Source: an uncultured Bacteroidales bacterium | GTDB taxonomy: Bacteria; Bacteroidota; Bacteroidia; Bacteroidales; Bacteroidaceae | Reading direction: 5' to 3' | Assembly (NCBI GenBank): GCA_902771725.1 | Contig: CACXXT010000016.1 | Location: 1-53,661 of the forward strand | DNA length: 53,661 bases | Shown here: positions 30,994-40,800 of the stretch, piece by piece | Layout of the letters: every line of letters begins with the position of its first letter | Position numbering within the stretch: the stretch's first letter is position 1 | Program-made: the position numbers and the translations under genes | Notes under the pieces: model-generated | What the model saw: only the letters and a program-made list of their open reading frames with translations | Database searches by the model: none | Told to the model about the DNA's origin: nothing

Positions 30994-31989
30994 TTACTCG
31001 GCGCGGAGGGTGAAGCGCTTGAAGGCGACGATGGTGAGTTCCTTGTCCACGCTGTGGAGGTACTGAGCCACGGTCTGGTTCTTGTCCCAGATGAACTCCT
31101 GCTCGAGCAGGCAGTTCTCCTTGAAGAACTTCTTCAGACGTCCCTGGGCGATGTTCTGAATCATCTGCTCGGGCATGTTGGCAGCCTTCTCGGCAGCCAC
31201 CTTCTCCTTGATCTCGCGAACCATGGCAGCCTGCTCGGGAGTGATCCATCCCTTGGCCATGTTGGACTCGATGTGGTCTTCGCTGTCGACGTGAGCGGGG
31301 TTGACGCCGGTCTTGCGGATGGCAGCTTCAACAGCCTTGGCAATCTGCTCTTCCTTGGTCTTCTCGATGGCGACGCGGAGTTCGCTGTCCTTGACTTCCT
31401 GGGGAACGCTGGTCTCGTCGATGGCGACGGGGCTGGCGCTGGCAATCTGCATGGCGATGTTCTTGCCGACGGTGGGGTCTTCAACGCCCTTGTTGAAGGC
31501 AACCATGGTGCAGAGGGTGTGCTTGCCCTGGTGGTCGTAGGTGGCGATGCAGTCGCCCTCGACGACGCAGTATCCGTCGAGTTCCATCTTCTCGCCGGTG
31601 ATACCGCTGCGAGCGACGACGGCGTCGGCGACGGTGGCATCGCCCATGGGCAGTGCCTTCACCTCGTCGAGGGTGTGGCAGCGTGCAGCCACGGCAGCGT
31701 CGAGGATGTCCTGGGTGAGCTTGACGAAGTCGGCGTTGTTAGCGACGAAGTCGGTCTCGCACTTCAGGGCGATGATAGCGGCGAAGTTGCCGTCGGCCTT
31801 GACGACGACGCAACCCTCGGAAGCCTCGCGGTCGCTGCGCTTGGCGGCGACAGCCTGACCCTTCTTGCGGATGATCTCGATGGCGGGCTCGAGTTCGCCA
31901 TTGCTCTCTTCGAGAGCCTTCTTGCAGTCTGCCAGACCTGCGCCGGTCATTTCGCGCAGTTTCTGGATATCTTTAATTGATACAGCCAT
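30994..31989 (-). CDS. tsf: Translation elongation factor Ts
   Basis: The 331-residue guanine-nucleotide exchange factor recycles EF-Tu. The N-terminal UBA-like domain and the TDFVAxN signature are clear (IQKLREMTGAGLADCKKALEE, then CETDFVANNADFV near residue 76-88), and the core dimerisation region follows. It is somewhat longer than E. coli EF-Ts, as usual in Bacteroidetes. It lies 35 nt after rpsB and is the last gene before the operon terminator. Confidence 0.97.
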   Translation of the reverse strand: MAVSIKDIQKLREMTGAGLADCKKALEESNGELEPAIEIIRKKGQAVAAKRSDREASEGCVVVKADGNFAAIIALKCETDFVANNADFVKLTQDILDAAVAARCHTLDEVKALPMGDATVADAVVARSGITGEKMELDGYCVVEGDCIATYDHQGKHTLCTMVAFNKGVEDPTVGKNIAMQIASASPVAIDETSVPQEVKDSELRVAIEKTKEEQIAKAVEAAIRKTGVNPAHVDSEDHIESNMAKGWITPEQAAMVREIKEKVAAEKAANMPEQMIQNIAQGRLKKFFKENCLLEQEFIWDKNQTVAQYLHSVDKELTIVAFKRFTLRAE

Positions 31990-32024
31990 TTGAATTTACA
32001 ATTTGACGATTTACAATTTACGAT

Positions 32025-32840
32025 TTATTCAGCAGCAGGAGCTTCCTCTGCCTCTTCAGCTTCCTCAGCGGGCTCTTCGTCTTCAACGCGTGCGCTCTTG
32101 CGTCCGCCCTTTTCTGCCTTCTCTTCGGCAGCTTCAGCGTCGACGCGCTCAGCCTTGCGCTCCTCGATACCTTCGGCGATGGCCTCGCAGCATGCGTCGA
32201 GGATGACCTCGATGCTCTTGCTGGCGTCGTCGTTGGCGGGGATGACGAAGTCTACGTTGTCGGGGTTGGAGTTGGTGTCCACGATGCCGAAGACGGGGAT
32301 GCCGAGGCGGTTGGCCTCGCGCACAGCAATCTGCTCCTTGAGGACGTCAACGACGAAGAGGGCTGCGGGCAGACGGGTGAGGTCAGCGACGCTGCCGAGG
32401 TTCTTCTCGAGCTTGGCGCGCTGGCGGCTGATCTGCAGGGCCTCGCGCTTGCTGAGGTTGGCGTAGGTGCCATCGGCGGTGAGCTTGTCGATGTTGGCCA
32501 TCTTCTTCACAGCCTTGCGGATGGTGGCGAAATTGGTGAGCATGCCGCCGGGCCAGCGTTCGATGACGTAGGGCATGTTGATGGACGTTGCTTTCTCAGC
32601 AACGACGGGCTTGGCCTGTTTCTTAGTAGCAACAAAAAGGATCTTTCGGCCGCTCTTGGCGATGTTCTTGAGAGCCTCAGCAGCCTCGTCGATCTTCACA
32701 ACGGTCTTGTGGAGGTCGATGATGTGAATGCCATTCTTCTCCATGAAGATGTAGGGAGCCATGGCGGGATTCCACTTACGCTTGAGGTGTCCGAAGTGGC
32801 AACCAGCCTCAAGGAGGGTATCAAAATTTGTTCTTGACAT
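32025..32840 (-). CDS. rpsB: 30S ribosomal protein S2
   Basis: The 271-residue protein begins with the S2 signature (LLEAGCHFGHLKRKWNPAMAPYIF) and has the usual Rossmann-like core and coiled-coil insert. The C-terminal extension is acidic and Ala/Glu-rich (EEPAEEAEEAEEAPAAE), a lineage-specific tail. It is followed by tsf. A 202-nt gap to rpsI upstream includes AT-rich simple sequence and could hold an extra promoter, though I cannot define one. Confidence 0.97.
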   Translation of the reverse strand: MSRTNFDTLLEAGCHFGHLKRKWNPAMAPYIFMEKNGIHIIDLHKTVVKIDEAAEALKNIAKSGRKILFVATKKQAKPVVAEKATSINMPYVIERWPGGMLTNFATIRKAVKKMANIDKLTADGTYANLSKREALQISRQRAKLEKNLGSVADLTRLPAALFVVDVLKEQIAVREANRLGIPVFGIVDTNSNPDNVDFVIPANDDASKSIEVILDACCEAIAEGIEERKAERVDAEAAEEKAEKGGRKSARVEDEEPAEEAEEAEEAPAAE

Positions 32841-33042
32841 AGTCTAAATAATGTTGTTTTTGGTTTACTTTCTTTGTTGTTGTTTTCTCAACCAATCCTG
32901 CGGTAGTCCAGCGTGGAATCCGCACGATTTAGATACTAAACGCTTGCCGATTTAAAGATTTAAGGATTTTATATTTAAGGATTCAAGCAGCTTCAGCCAA
33001 CTTGCCATCATTAAATGGTAAATCAATAAATCGTAAATAGAA
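32841..33042. other. AT-rich gap between rpsI and rpsB
   Basis: It contains degenerate ATTTAAAGATTTAAGGATT and AAATGGTAAATCAATAAATCG words on the + strand, similar in style to other low-complexity spacers of this window. No gene, tRNA or clear promoter is seen. Confidence 0.5.
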
Positions 33043-33429
33043 TCAGCGTTTGCTGAACTGGAAGCGACGACGTGCCTTGGGCTGACCGGGCTTTTTGCGC
33101 TCGACAGCGCGGGGATCGCGGGTCATGAAGCCTTCTGCACGGAGGGCTTTCTTGTCCTCGGCGTTGATTTTGACGAGTGCGCGGGCGATGGCGAGGCGCA
33201 GTGCCTGGCTCTGTCCGGTGTAGCCTCCGCCGAAGAGGTTTACTTTGATGTCGTACTTCTCGGCGACGTCGAGGAGCTGCAGGGGCTGCTTCACCACGTA
33301 CTGGAGGATGGTGCTGGGGAAGTACTCGGTCAGGTCTTTCTTGTTGATGGTAATCTTACCATTGCCCTCTGTTACATAAACGCGGGCTACGGCGCACTTG
33401 CGGCGACCTAATGCATTTACTACTGCCAT
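33043..33429 (-). CDS. rpsI: 30S ribosomal protein S9
   Basis: The 128-residue protein has the S9 signatures: ALGRRKCAVARVYV at the N terminus, NLFGGGYTGQSQALRLAIARAL, and the basic C-terminal tail RRRFQFSKR that reaches the ribosomal P site. It lies 6 nt after rplM in the conserved rplM-rpsI order. Confidence 0.97.
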   Translation of the reverse strand: MAVVNALGRRKCAVARVYVTEGNGKITINKKDLTEYFPSTILQYVVKQPLQLLDVAEKYDIKVNLFGGGYTGQSQALRLAIARALVKINAEDKKALRAEGFMTRDPRAVERKKPGQPKARRRFQFSKR

Positions 33430-33435
33430 TTCTGT

Positions 33436-33897
33436 TTACTTATAGAGGTTAATATCAATGGCCTTGGGGCTCTGTGCCTCGTGCTTGTGCTCGGGACCCT
33501 CGTAGATGTAGAGGTTTGTGAGCAGGCGGGCGGCCAGTTTGTTTTTGGGGAGCATGCCCTTGATGACGCGGCGGAGGAGCTTCTCGTAGCCGTTGGGCTT
33601 GGCGATGATGTCAGCGGGTGTGCTGGCCTTCTGGCCGCCGGGGTACATGCTGTAGCGGAGATAGACGCGGTCGGTCATCTTCTTACCGGTGAGCTGAATC
33701 TTGTTGGCATTGATGATGATGACATTGTCACCGCAATCCACGTGGGGAGTGAAGCTGGGCTTGTACTTGCCACGCAGGAGCTTGGCCACTTTGGTGGCGA
33801 GACGGCCGAGGATCTGATCGGAGGCGTCTACGACGACCCACTCTTTCTGAGCGGTCACCTTGTTGGCAGAAATGGTTTTGTAACTTAACGTGTCCAT
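33436..33897 (-). CDS. rplM: 50S ribosomal protein L13
   Basis: The 153-residue protein carries the L13 signatures (WVVVDASDQILGRLATKVAKLLRGK, VDCGDNVIIINA, and RVIKGMLPKNKLAARLLTNLYIYEG). It is the first gene of the operon. The 5' leader of about 165 nt is highly structured and is a good candidate for autoregulation by a ribosomal protein. Confidence 0.97.
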   Translation of the reverse strand: MDTLSYKTISANKVTAQKEWVVVDASDQILGRLATKVAKLLRGKYKPSFTPHVDCGDNVIIINANKIQLTGKKMTDRVYLRYSMYPGGQKASTPADIIAKPNGYEKLLRRVIKGMLPKNKLAARLLTNLYIYEGPEHKHEAQSPKAIDINLYK

Positions 33898-33929
33898 TTT
33901 CTTTTGTTAAACTTGTTTTTGTTGTACTA

Positions 33930-34056
33930 CTAATGTTTCTCGTTGCCGGGCTTGCACCGGCGCGCTGTTTGACACTGCGATTCACTAACCGCTCTCCCAG
34001 GCCAATGAGAAAAGCTATTAACACGCAGATAATGAGCCTTTTACGAGGCTCTCTGA
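33930..34056 (-). promoter_or_regulatory. Structured tRNA-like leader of the rplM operon
   Basis: Read on the minus strand, TTTCTC (34017 side, near 34012) pairs with GAGAAA (33936-33941 complement). A perfect T-arm-like helix GCCGG/CCGGC with a 7-nt loop TGCAAGC lies at 33945-33961, and a central CGCAG/CAGCG helix has one mismatch. A further hairpin, GAGCC...GGCTC, lies at about 34035-34052. The whole mimics a tRNA but lacks U33 and a good anticodon stem. From memory, L13 leaders have been described in Bacteroidia, and this fits that idea. Confidence 0.6.
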
Positions 34057-34070
34057 TAATAATCGGCTTG

Positions 34071-34100
34071 CAAAGGTACTGCTTTTTCTTGAATTGACAA
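34071..34100 (-). promoter_or_regulatory. rplM operon promoter
   Basis: On the minus strand TTG (34100-34098) and TACCTTTG (34078-34071) are 19 nt apart, with the upstream word AGCAGTACCTTTGC. It would start a leader of about 165 nt before rplM. Confidence 0.8.
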
Positions 34101-34337
34101 GCATTTTTTGCTTTTTTTTTGCATTTTCCTTGAATTTTCCGATTTAGGACAATTTTCGGCGCCCTCTGGTGGCCGGGGACAACGATGTGCTTTCATCCGC
34201 ATGAATGCGTGCCTGCGTCTGGCACGATTTTGGGCTTGATAAGTGTAAGATTGAGACCCTAAATTTGGGCTCCTCGTCCCGTTTTAGCGGTAAAAACGAA
34301 GAAAAAGGAGACGGAACTGCATTTTCTCTCCGAAAAA

Positions 34338-34369
34338 TTTGTTCGTTCGGATAAATGTGTCTACCTTTG
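34338..34369 (+). promoter_or_regulatory. Promoter of the sugar-nucleotide dehydratase gene
   Basis: TTTG at 34338-34341 and TACCTTTG at 34362-34369 with 20 nt between. The ATG follows 55 nt after the box. The region from 34100 to 34337 shows no gene. Confidence 0.8.
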
Positions 34370-34424
34370 CAAAAAATATAGAACTCATCAAGATTCTCCC
34401 GTCACCTGAGCAATAGGCATAAGT

Positions 34425-36341
34425 ATGAATACTATCAATAAGTTCTTCCGTTGGTATTTCTCCCGCAATGCCCTCCCGTATTGGGCAGTGTTGGCGTTTG
34501 ATACTTTTGTCGTACTCTTCTCCGGACTCGTTTGCTACGCGTTAGACCACGGTCCCTCCAGTACAACCAAGGTGTTCTGGCCTTTATTGGGCACCCTCTG
34601 TTTCTATCTCCTCTTTTTTATAATAGGTTTCCGCGTGACGCGCATCTACTCGGGCGTGTTGCGCTACTCGTCGTTCGCAGACCTCTACCGCATTGGGGTG
34701 GCGAATCTCATCGGCATAGTTTCCGTGGTGGTGCTTCGCTGGTTCTTCCATGCCGACGCGGTTTTTGTTCCCATCAGGACGAAGGAGCTTGTCTTCATGG
34801 GCATTCTGGCCACGGCGATTATGGCATCGGCCCGTGTGATGGTGAAATTCCTTTATGAGCACGTGCTGGACAATGCAGCCCTGAAGCCCGCCTTCATCTA
34901 TGGCGTACGCACGGGCGGCATCGCGCTGGCCAAGGGTCTGCGTCTGGCCAATCCCATCCGCTTCTCGCTGAAGGGCTTTGTCAGCGACGCGGACGATATG
35001 GCAGGTCACACGCTGCAGGGTGTGCGCGTCTACAAGAATGATGAGCACCTGCTGGAGAGGATGAAGAAGATGAACGTCTCGGTGTTGCTCGTCTCGCCCC
35101 TGAAGCGCGACCGCCTCGTGGAGAATCAGGAATTCGTCAACAGCCTGCTGGATGCAGGTATCAATATCTACTTCAACGACATCGCCCAGAAGTGGGATGG
35201 CAAGAGCGACCTCAATGCCAGTCAGCTGCGGGAGGTACAGATCGAGGACCTGCTGCCGCGCGACGAGATTCAGGTGGACTTGAAGGCTGTGGAGGACCTG
35301 CTGCGCGACAAGGTGATTCTCATCACCGGTTCCGCCGGCAGCATCGGCAGCGAGATGGTGCGCCAGATCTCTAAGTTCAAGCCCGCCCGCATGGTGCTTG
35401 TCGATGAGGCCGAGACTCCTCAGCACGACATCCGCCTGATGATGGCGCGCAACTATCCCGGTGTGCCTGCCGAGACCATCGTCACGAGCATCACCAACCA
35501 GTCGCGCATGGAGCAGATCTTCCAGAACCACCGTCCGGACTACGTCTTCCACGCCGCAGCCTACAAGCATGTGCCGATGATGGAGGACAATCCTAGCGAG
35601 GCCGTACTTAATAATATATATGGTACGCGCGTGATAGCAGACCTCGCCGTGAAGTACGGCGTGAAGAAGTTCGTGATGATATCCACGGACAAGGCCGTGA
35701 ACCCCACGAACGTGATGGGCTGTTCCAAGCGAATCTGCGAAATCTATTGCCAGGCGCTGAACAAAGCCCTGCAGGAAGGCCGGGTGCAGGGTCAGACGCA
35801 GTTCGTCACCACCCGCTTCGGCAATGTGCTGGGCAGCAACGGTTCCGTCATCCCCCTCTTCCGCGAACAGATCAAGCATGGCGGCCCCGTCACCGTGACA
35901 CATCCGGACATCATCCGTTTCTTCATGCTCATCCCCGAAGCCTGCAAGCTGGTTCTCGAAGCCGGCACGATGGGCAAGGGCGGTGAGATTTTCGTCTTCG
36001 ATATGGGCAAGCCGGTGAAGATTGCAGAGCTGGCACGCCGCATGATCCGCCTCTCCGGAGCTACCAACGTGGAAGTCCAGTTCACGGGCCTGCGCGACGG
36101 CGAGAAACTCTACGAAGAGGTGCTCAACGATGAGGAAATCACCAAACCCACCTTCAATAACAAGATCAAGATTGCCCAAGTCCGGGAGTACGACTACGCC
36201 GAAGCCAGCGCTGCCATCGACCGCCTGATCGAGCAGAGCAAGGCCTACGACGACATGGAAACGGTGCGCCAAATGAAAGTCATTGTTCCCGAGTACAAGA
36301 GCCAACATTCCAAGTATGAGGCCCTGGACGTGGCAAAGTAA
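34425..36341 (+). CDS. Polysaccharide biosynthesis protein, WbpM/CapD-type nucleoside-diphosphate-sugar 4,6-dehydratase
   Basis: The 638-residue membrane protein has four N-terminal transmembrane helices (residues about 15-130), a CoA-binding-like Rossmann region, then a short-chain dehydrogenase domain with nucleotide motif TGSAGSIGSE near 306-315. The active site reads MISTDKAVNPTNVMGCSKR, with Met in place of Tyr in YxxxK, as in WbpM/FlaA1-type enzymes. It should convert UDP-GlcNAc-type sugars to 4-keto-6-deoxy forms for capsule or O-antigen. No glycosyltransferase cluster is adjacent. Confidence 0.9.
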   Translation: MNTINKFFRWYFSRNALPYWAVLAFDTFVVLFSGLVCYALDHGPSSTTKVFWPLLGTLCFYLLFFIIGFRVTRIYSGVLRYSSFADLYRIGVANLIGIVSVVVLRWFFHADAVFVPIRTKELVFMGILATAIMASARVMVKFLYEHVLDNAALKPAFIYGVRTGGIALAKGLRLANPIRFSLKGFVSDADDMAGHTLQGVRVYKNDEHLLERMKKMNVSVLLVSPLKRDRLVENQEFVNSLLDAGINIYFNDIAQKWDGKSDLNASQLREVQIEDLLPRDEIQVDLKAVEDLLRDKVILITGSAGSIGSEMVRQISKFKPARMVLVDEAETPQHDIRLMMARNYPGVPAETIVTSITNQSRMEQIFQNHRPDYVFHAAAYKHVPMMEDNPSEAVLNNIYGTRVIADLAVKYGVKKFVMISTDKAVNPTNVMGCSKRICEIYCQALNKALQEGRVQGQTQFVTTRFGNVLGSNGSVIPLFREQIKHGGPVTVTHPDIIRFFMLIPEACKLVLEAGTMGKGGEIFVFDMGKPVKIAELARRMIRLSGATNVEVQFTGLRDGEKLYEEVLNDEEITKPTFNNKIKIAQVREYDYAEASAAIDRLIEQSKAYDDMETVRQMKVIVPEYKSQHSKYEALDVAK

Positions 36342-36360
36342 CATATTTTAAGGCAGAAAG

Positions 36361-36392
36361 TTTGGCGCAATGGGCTGTAAGCAGTACCTTTG
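36361..36392 (+). promoter_or_regulatory. Promoter of the DUF4827 gene
   Basis: TTTG at 36361-36364 and TACCTTTG at 36385-36392, spaced 20 nt. The box is preceded by AAGCAG, as in the tRNA-Val and rplM promoters. Confidence 0.85.
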
Positions 36393-36441
36393 CGCCAAAA
36401 TTGTTAAAAAGAGGTGCCTCCGAGCACCTGTTCAGAAACAC

Positions 36442-37170
36442 ATGAACCGATTTTTCATCAAGGCTACTGCGCTGCTCCTGCTGGCAGCTGTCGGCATCAC
36501 TGCCTGCAGCAAGGACGAGACTTACGCAGAGAAGAAAGAGAAAGAACGCGATGCCATCAGCAGCTTTATCCATCGCGACAAACTGATTATGTCCGACGGC
36601 GATACCGCTGCCTATGTGGGCAATATCGATGTCATCTCAGAGGCTCAATTCCTGGAGCAGGACAGTATGACGCGCGTCGAGTACCACTACGATAGCCGCG
36701 GGAACCTCGTCTACGACCGCAACGAATATGTCCTCTTCGGTAACGGAGTCTATATGCAGATCGTGCGTCCGGGCGTAGGCGAGAAGCTGGCTCCGGGCAA
36801 GTCCAAGCGTGTCATTGCCCGCTATATGGAATTCAATATCATGGCTGATACCATCCAGACGCGCAATGATGTCCTCTATTTCTCCGCCACGCCCGATATC
36901 ATTGATATCACCAATAACTACGGCACCTTCACGGCTTCCTTCAACACCGTGAATGGCGGCGGAGCCATGTATCGCTTCTACAACTCGACGAGCGTTCCTG
37001 CAGGATGGCTGATGCCGTTTACCTATATCCGTCTGGGACGCCAGGTCAACGAGGGCGACGAGATATCCAAGGTGCGCCTCATCGTGCCGCACTCCCAGGG
37101 CCACAGCTTCGCCAACCAGAGCGTCTATCCGTGCTTCTACCAGATTACGTTCCAGCAGATGCGCGATTGA
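36442..37170 (+). CDS. DUF4827 family lipoprotein
   Basis: The 242-residue product has a lipoprotein signal ending AVGITAC (Cys22), then a domain that fits DUF4827 of Bacteroidales (RDAISSFIHRDKLIMSDGD, YVLFGNGVYMQIVRPGVGEKL, and a C-terminal YPCFYQITFQQM). FKBP-like character has been suggested for related lipoproteins, but the active-site residues are not evident here. The frame is open to 36370 upstream, inside the promoter; the ATG at 36442 begins the signal. It is followed by the FAH-fold gene 12 nt later. Confidence 0.8.
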   Translation: MNRFFIKATALLLLAAVGITACSKDETYAEKKEKERDAISSFIHRDKLIMSDGDTAAYVGNIDVISEAQFLEQDSMTRVEYHYDSRGNLVYDRNEYVLFGNGVYMQIVRPGVGEKLAPGKSKRVIARYMEFNIMADTIQTRNDVLYFSATPDIIDITNNYGTFTASFNTVNGGGAMYRFYNSTSVPAGWLMPFTYIRLGRQVNEGDEISKVRLIVPHSQGHSFANQSVYPCFYQITFQQMRD

Positions 37171-37182
37171 TTTCTAAGGGAA

Positions 37183-37803
37183 ATGAAGATCTTTGCTGTA
37201 GGAATGAACTACGCGGAGCACAATAAAGAGCTCCACGGAACGTTATATAAAACAGAGGACCCCGTCATCTTCACGAAGGCGGACTCTGCATTGCTGACCA
37301 ACGGCCGTCCGTTCTTCATTCCGGATTTCACCCAGCGGTGTGACTACGAGACGGAGCTGGTGGTGCGCATCTGCCGCCTCGGACGCAGTATCCCTCAGCG
37401 CTTTGCCCATCGGTACTACGATGCCGTGACTGTGGGCATCGACTTCACCGCCCGCGACCTTCAGCAGCAGCTGACGGCCAAGGGACATCCCTGGGAACTC
37501 TGCAAGGGCTTCGACGGGAGCGCCGTTGTGGGACGTTTCGTGCCGAAGGAGACCTTCGGGCGCGACATTCAAGACCTGCACTTCCACCTCGACATCAACG
37601 GGCAGACGGTGCAGCGGGGCCACACGGCAGACATGCTTCGCCCGGTGGACGAGCTGGTGAGCTTCATCAGCCAGTTCTTCACCCTCAAGACGGGTGATCT
37701 CCTCTACACGGGCACTCCCGTAGGCGTAGGGCCGGTTCACGAGAACGACCACCTCTGCGGATGGCTCGAGGATCAGCAGTTATTGGAATTCAATGTAAAG
37801 TGA
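37183..37803 (+). CDS. Fumarylacetoacetate hydrolase family protein
   Basis: The 206-residue cytoplasmic enzyme has the FAH fold. Metal-binding acidic residues appear in CDYETELVVRI (ExE) and in the following VGIDFTARDLQ, with TGTPVGVGPV near the C terminus. Family members hydrolyse or decarboxylate acylpyruvates and beta-diketo acids; the exact substrate is not evident. Its stop overlaps the GTG start of porU by 4 nt, so the two are translationally coupled, a common arrangement in Bacteroidales. Confidence 0.9.
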   Translation: MKIFAVGMNYAEHNKELHGTLYKTEDPVIFTKADSALLTNGRPFFIPDFTQRCDYETELVVRICRLGRSIPQRFAHRYYDAVTVGIDFTARDLQQQLTAKGHPWELCKGFDGSAVVGRFVPKETFGRDIQDLHFHLDINGQTVQRGHTADMLRPVDELVSFISQFFTLKTGDLLYTGTPVGVGPVHENDHLCGWLEDQQLLEFNVK

Positions 37804-40800
37804 AACGATACACGCTCATATACCTCCTTCTGGCACTCTGCTCCCTGGCGGGGCGGGCGCAGCAGACGTTCACCCAGCTCGACTGGAATGTGCTGCGCAT
37901 AGATTCCGTGCTGCCCCGCTACACGGAAGTAGTGCCGCTGGAGACCGACTACCACCTCTTTGATTATTATGCGCGCGTGCGCTATCCCGAATGGGGTGCG
38001 CTGACCAGGGCGGAGGCGGCTGTGGCCGAGCAGCATGCCGATGAGGTGGCTGATTCATTGTGTATCAGCACCTTCGTGGGTGTCAGCCGCGGCCAGGGAC
38101 TCATCGATATCGATTTCATTCCCATCGTGCGGCGTGAGGGAAAGTACTGGAAACTCCTGAGCGGCAAGGTGGAAATCGTGCCTGTCTGGAGAGGACAGCC
38201 AGGGCGGAAAGCTCCAGCCGTCCAGAACTCCCGGGACGTCAAGTCCACCCGGAGCGCCGCGGAAGGCCGTTGGGCTGCTTCCAGCGTGCTGGCTTCGGGC
38301 AAGTGGGTGAAGATCAGCCTCACGGAAGACGGCATCTATCACCTCACCAACAGCCAGTTGCGTTCCATGGGCTTTTCCAACCCGCAGAACATCCGTGTCT
38401 ACGGCTACGGCGGTCATCAGCAGGCAGAATTCATCGAGGCCGATACGGACTGGGACGACCTCTCGCCCGTGGCCTTGCTGCCCGTGGCGGACGGCTACCT
38501 CTTCCACGCCAACGGCCTTATCCATTGGAAGGACGGAGGACTTCATGTGCAGAACCACTACGCCCGTGTTGCCAGCTACTTTGTGACGGAGGCCGAGAGT
38601 GCTGCGCCCACCATCCAGACCGCCACCGGAACCACCGAACTCGCGGGTGGCGCCAAGGAAATCTCTACCTGCTCAGCTGGAGTGACCTACGATCCGCAGG
38701 AGTACGCCTGGTTCCAGGGAGGATGGCAACTTTATGAGAATTATGACTACGCCAGCGGCAACTCGCGCAACTACACCATCAACCTGCCCACGCATGCCGC
38801 GGACACCACGGCTATTCTGACCGTGGCCTTCTCCGCCAGCAATGCAAGTGCCACCGAGGTGCAGCCTTCCTTCAATGGCACAGCCCTGAACACGATGTCT
38901 ATCCCGGCCAACGGCTCGGAATACTACTTCGCCCGCGAGTCCACCAGAAGCTTCCGCGTGAGTACTCCTTTGGCTTCCAACACCATCCGCATCTCCACCA
39001 CCTCCGGGCAGCACGCCCGCCTGAACTACCTGGATCTGGTCTACACGGGACGTCTCCGTCTCGATGCATCGCATCCCTACCTGCAGTTCACCCATTCCAA
39101 TAACGGTACTCCCGAGACCTTCCGTATCGAGGTGGCAGAGGGTCAGACCCCGGAGGTCTGGCGCCTGGATGAGAACCGCCAGCCTGCCGTGCGACTCACC
39201 GTCAGCGATCAGGCTGCCGACGGCAAACGTATCCTGCGCGTGGCTGTGGAGCCGGACGGACTCAGCCACCGCTATGTCATCTTTGACTCTTCGGCTCTGA
39301 CGGCCTACAAGCAACCCACCGTCGCAGGCACCATCCAGAACCAGAACCTGCATGCTGCAGATTCCCTCGACCTCGTCATCATCACTCCTGCCAGCGGCAT
39401 CTTTGATGCCCAGGCCCAGCGCCTGGCTGCCGCCCATCAGGAGCTCGACGGCCTGCGTGCCGGAGTCTTCCGTGCGGATCAGATCTACAATGAATTCTCC
39501 AGCGGTACGCCGGACGCCACCGCCTATCGCCGTTTCATGAAGATGCTCTATGACCGCGGCCTCGAGGATGGCCGTGCTCCGCGCTACCTGCTGCTCTTCG
39601 GCGACTGCGCCTGGGACAACCGCATGCTGACCTCGAGTTGGCGCACCTACAATCCAGACAATTTCCTGCTCTGCTATGAGAGTGATAACTCCATCCACGA
39701 CATCGATTGCTACGTGATGGAAGACTATTTCGGACTCCTGGACGACGGCGAGGGACGCAGCCTTCAGCGCGAGAAGAGTGATCTCGGAATAGGGCGCTTT
39801 CCCGTGCGTACGGTGAAGGAGGCAACGGCCTTGGTCGACAAGACCATCCGCTATATGCGTTCTGAGGAAGCGGGAGCCTGGAAGAACGTCCTCTGCTTCA
39901 TGGGCGATGACGGCGACAAGAACCTCCACGAGGAAATGGCTGATACTGTGGCCAATCAGGTGGCAAGAGCACATCCGGAGATGGAAGTGCGCAAGGTCAT
40001 CTGGGATGCCTACAACCGGGAGAGCACCGCTTCCGGATACCGCTATCCGGAGGTCAAGCGTATCCTGCACAAACAGATGGAAGAAGGCGCCCTGATGATG
40101 AACTACACGGGGCACGCCTCCACCTATACCATGTCCCACGAGCAGGTGCTCCTCGTTGAGGAGTTCCAGAACTTCTCGGCTCCGAGGCCGCCCTTCTGGT
40201 TCACCGCAGCCTGCGACGTGATGCCCTTCGACACCCAGAAGGAGAACTTCGGCGAGACGGCCCTTCTCCACGAGACCGGAGCAGCCATCGCTTTCTACGG
40301 AACCACACGCACGGTGTATGCGCCTCAGAACTTCACGTTGAACAAGGCTTATTGCGCAGCTTTGTTCGGGAAGGACGAGCGGGGGCTGCCCTGCCGCCTC
40401 GGAGATGCGGGTCGTCTGGCAAAGATCAGCGTAATCAACGGCGGTCAGACCGACGTCAACAAGCTCCACTACGCGTTGCTCGGCGACCCGGCCTTGCTGC
40501 TGGGAGGTATCACGAACCGCGTTGTTCTCGATAGCATCAACGGCACTCCCATCGCCGAGCTGCCGGAGGACTTCACCCTTCACGCCGGCGGCGTAGCACG
40601 CCTGGCAGGTCATGTGGCAGACGGTACAGGCCAGCGGCTCGACAACTTCACGGGCAGCCTCTCGGTCCGCCTCTATGACAGCCAGAGCACTATCATCTGC
40701 AATAAATACGATGATGAGTCCGACGAGGCCTACTCCTTCCAGAGCTACGACAAGATCCTCTTCAACGGGCAGGACAGCGTGCGTTCAGGACGCTTCGCCC

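Noticed and set aside
33936..34013. A tRNA gene upstream of rplM
   Set aside because: The T-arm is convincing, but the anticodon stem has a mismatch, position 33 is not U and the acceptor is AU-rich. A regulatory leader is a better explanation.
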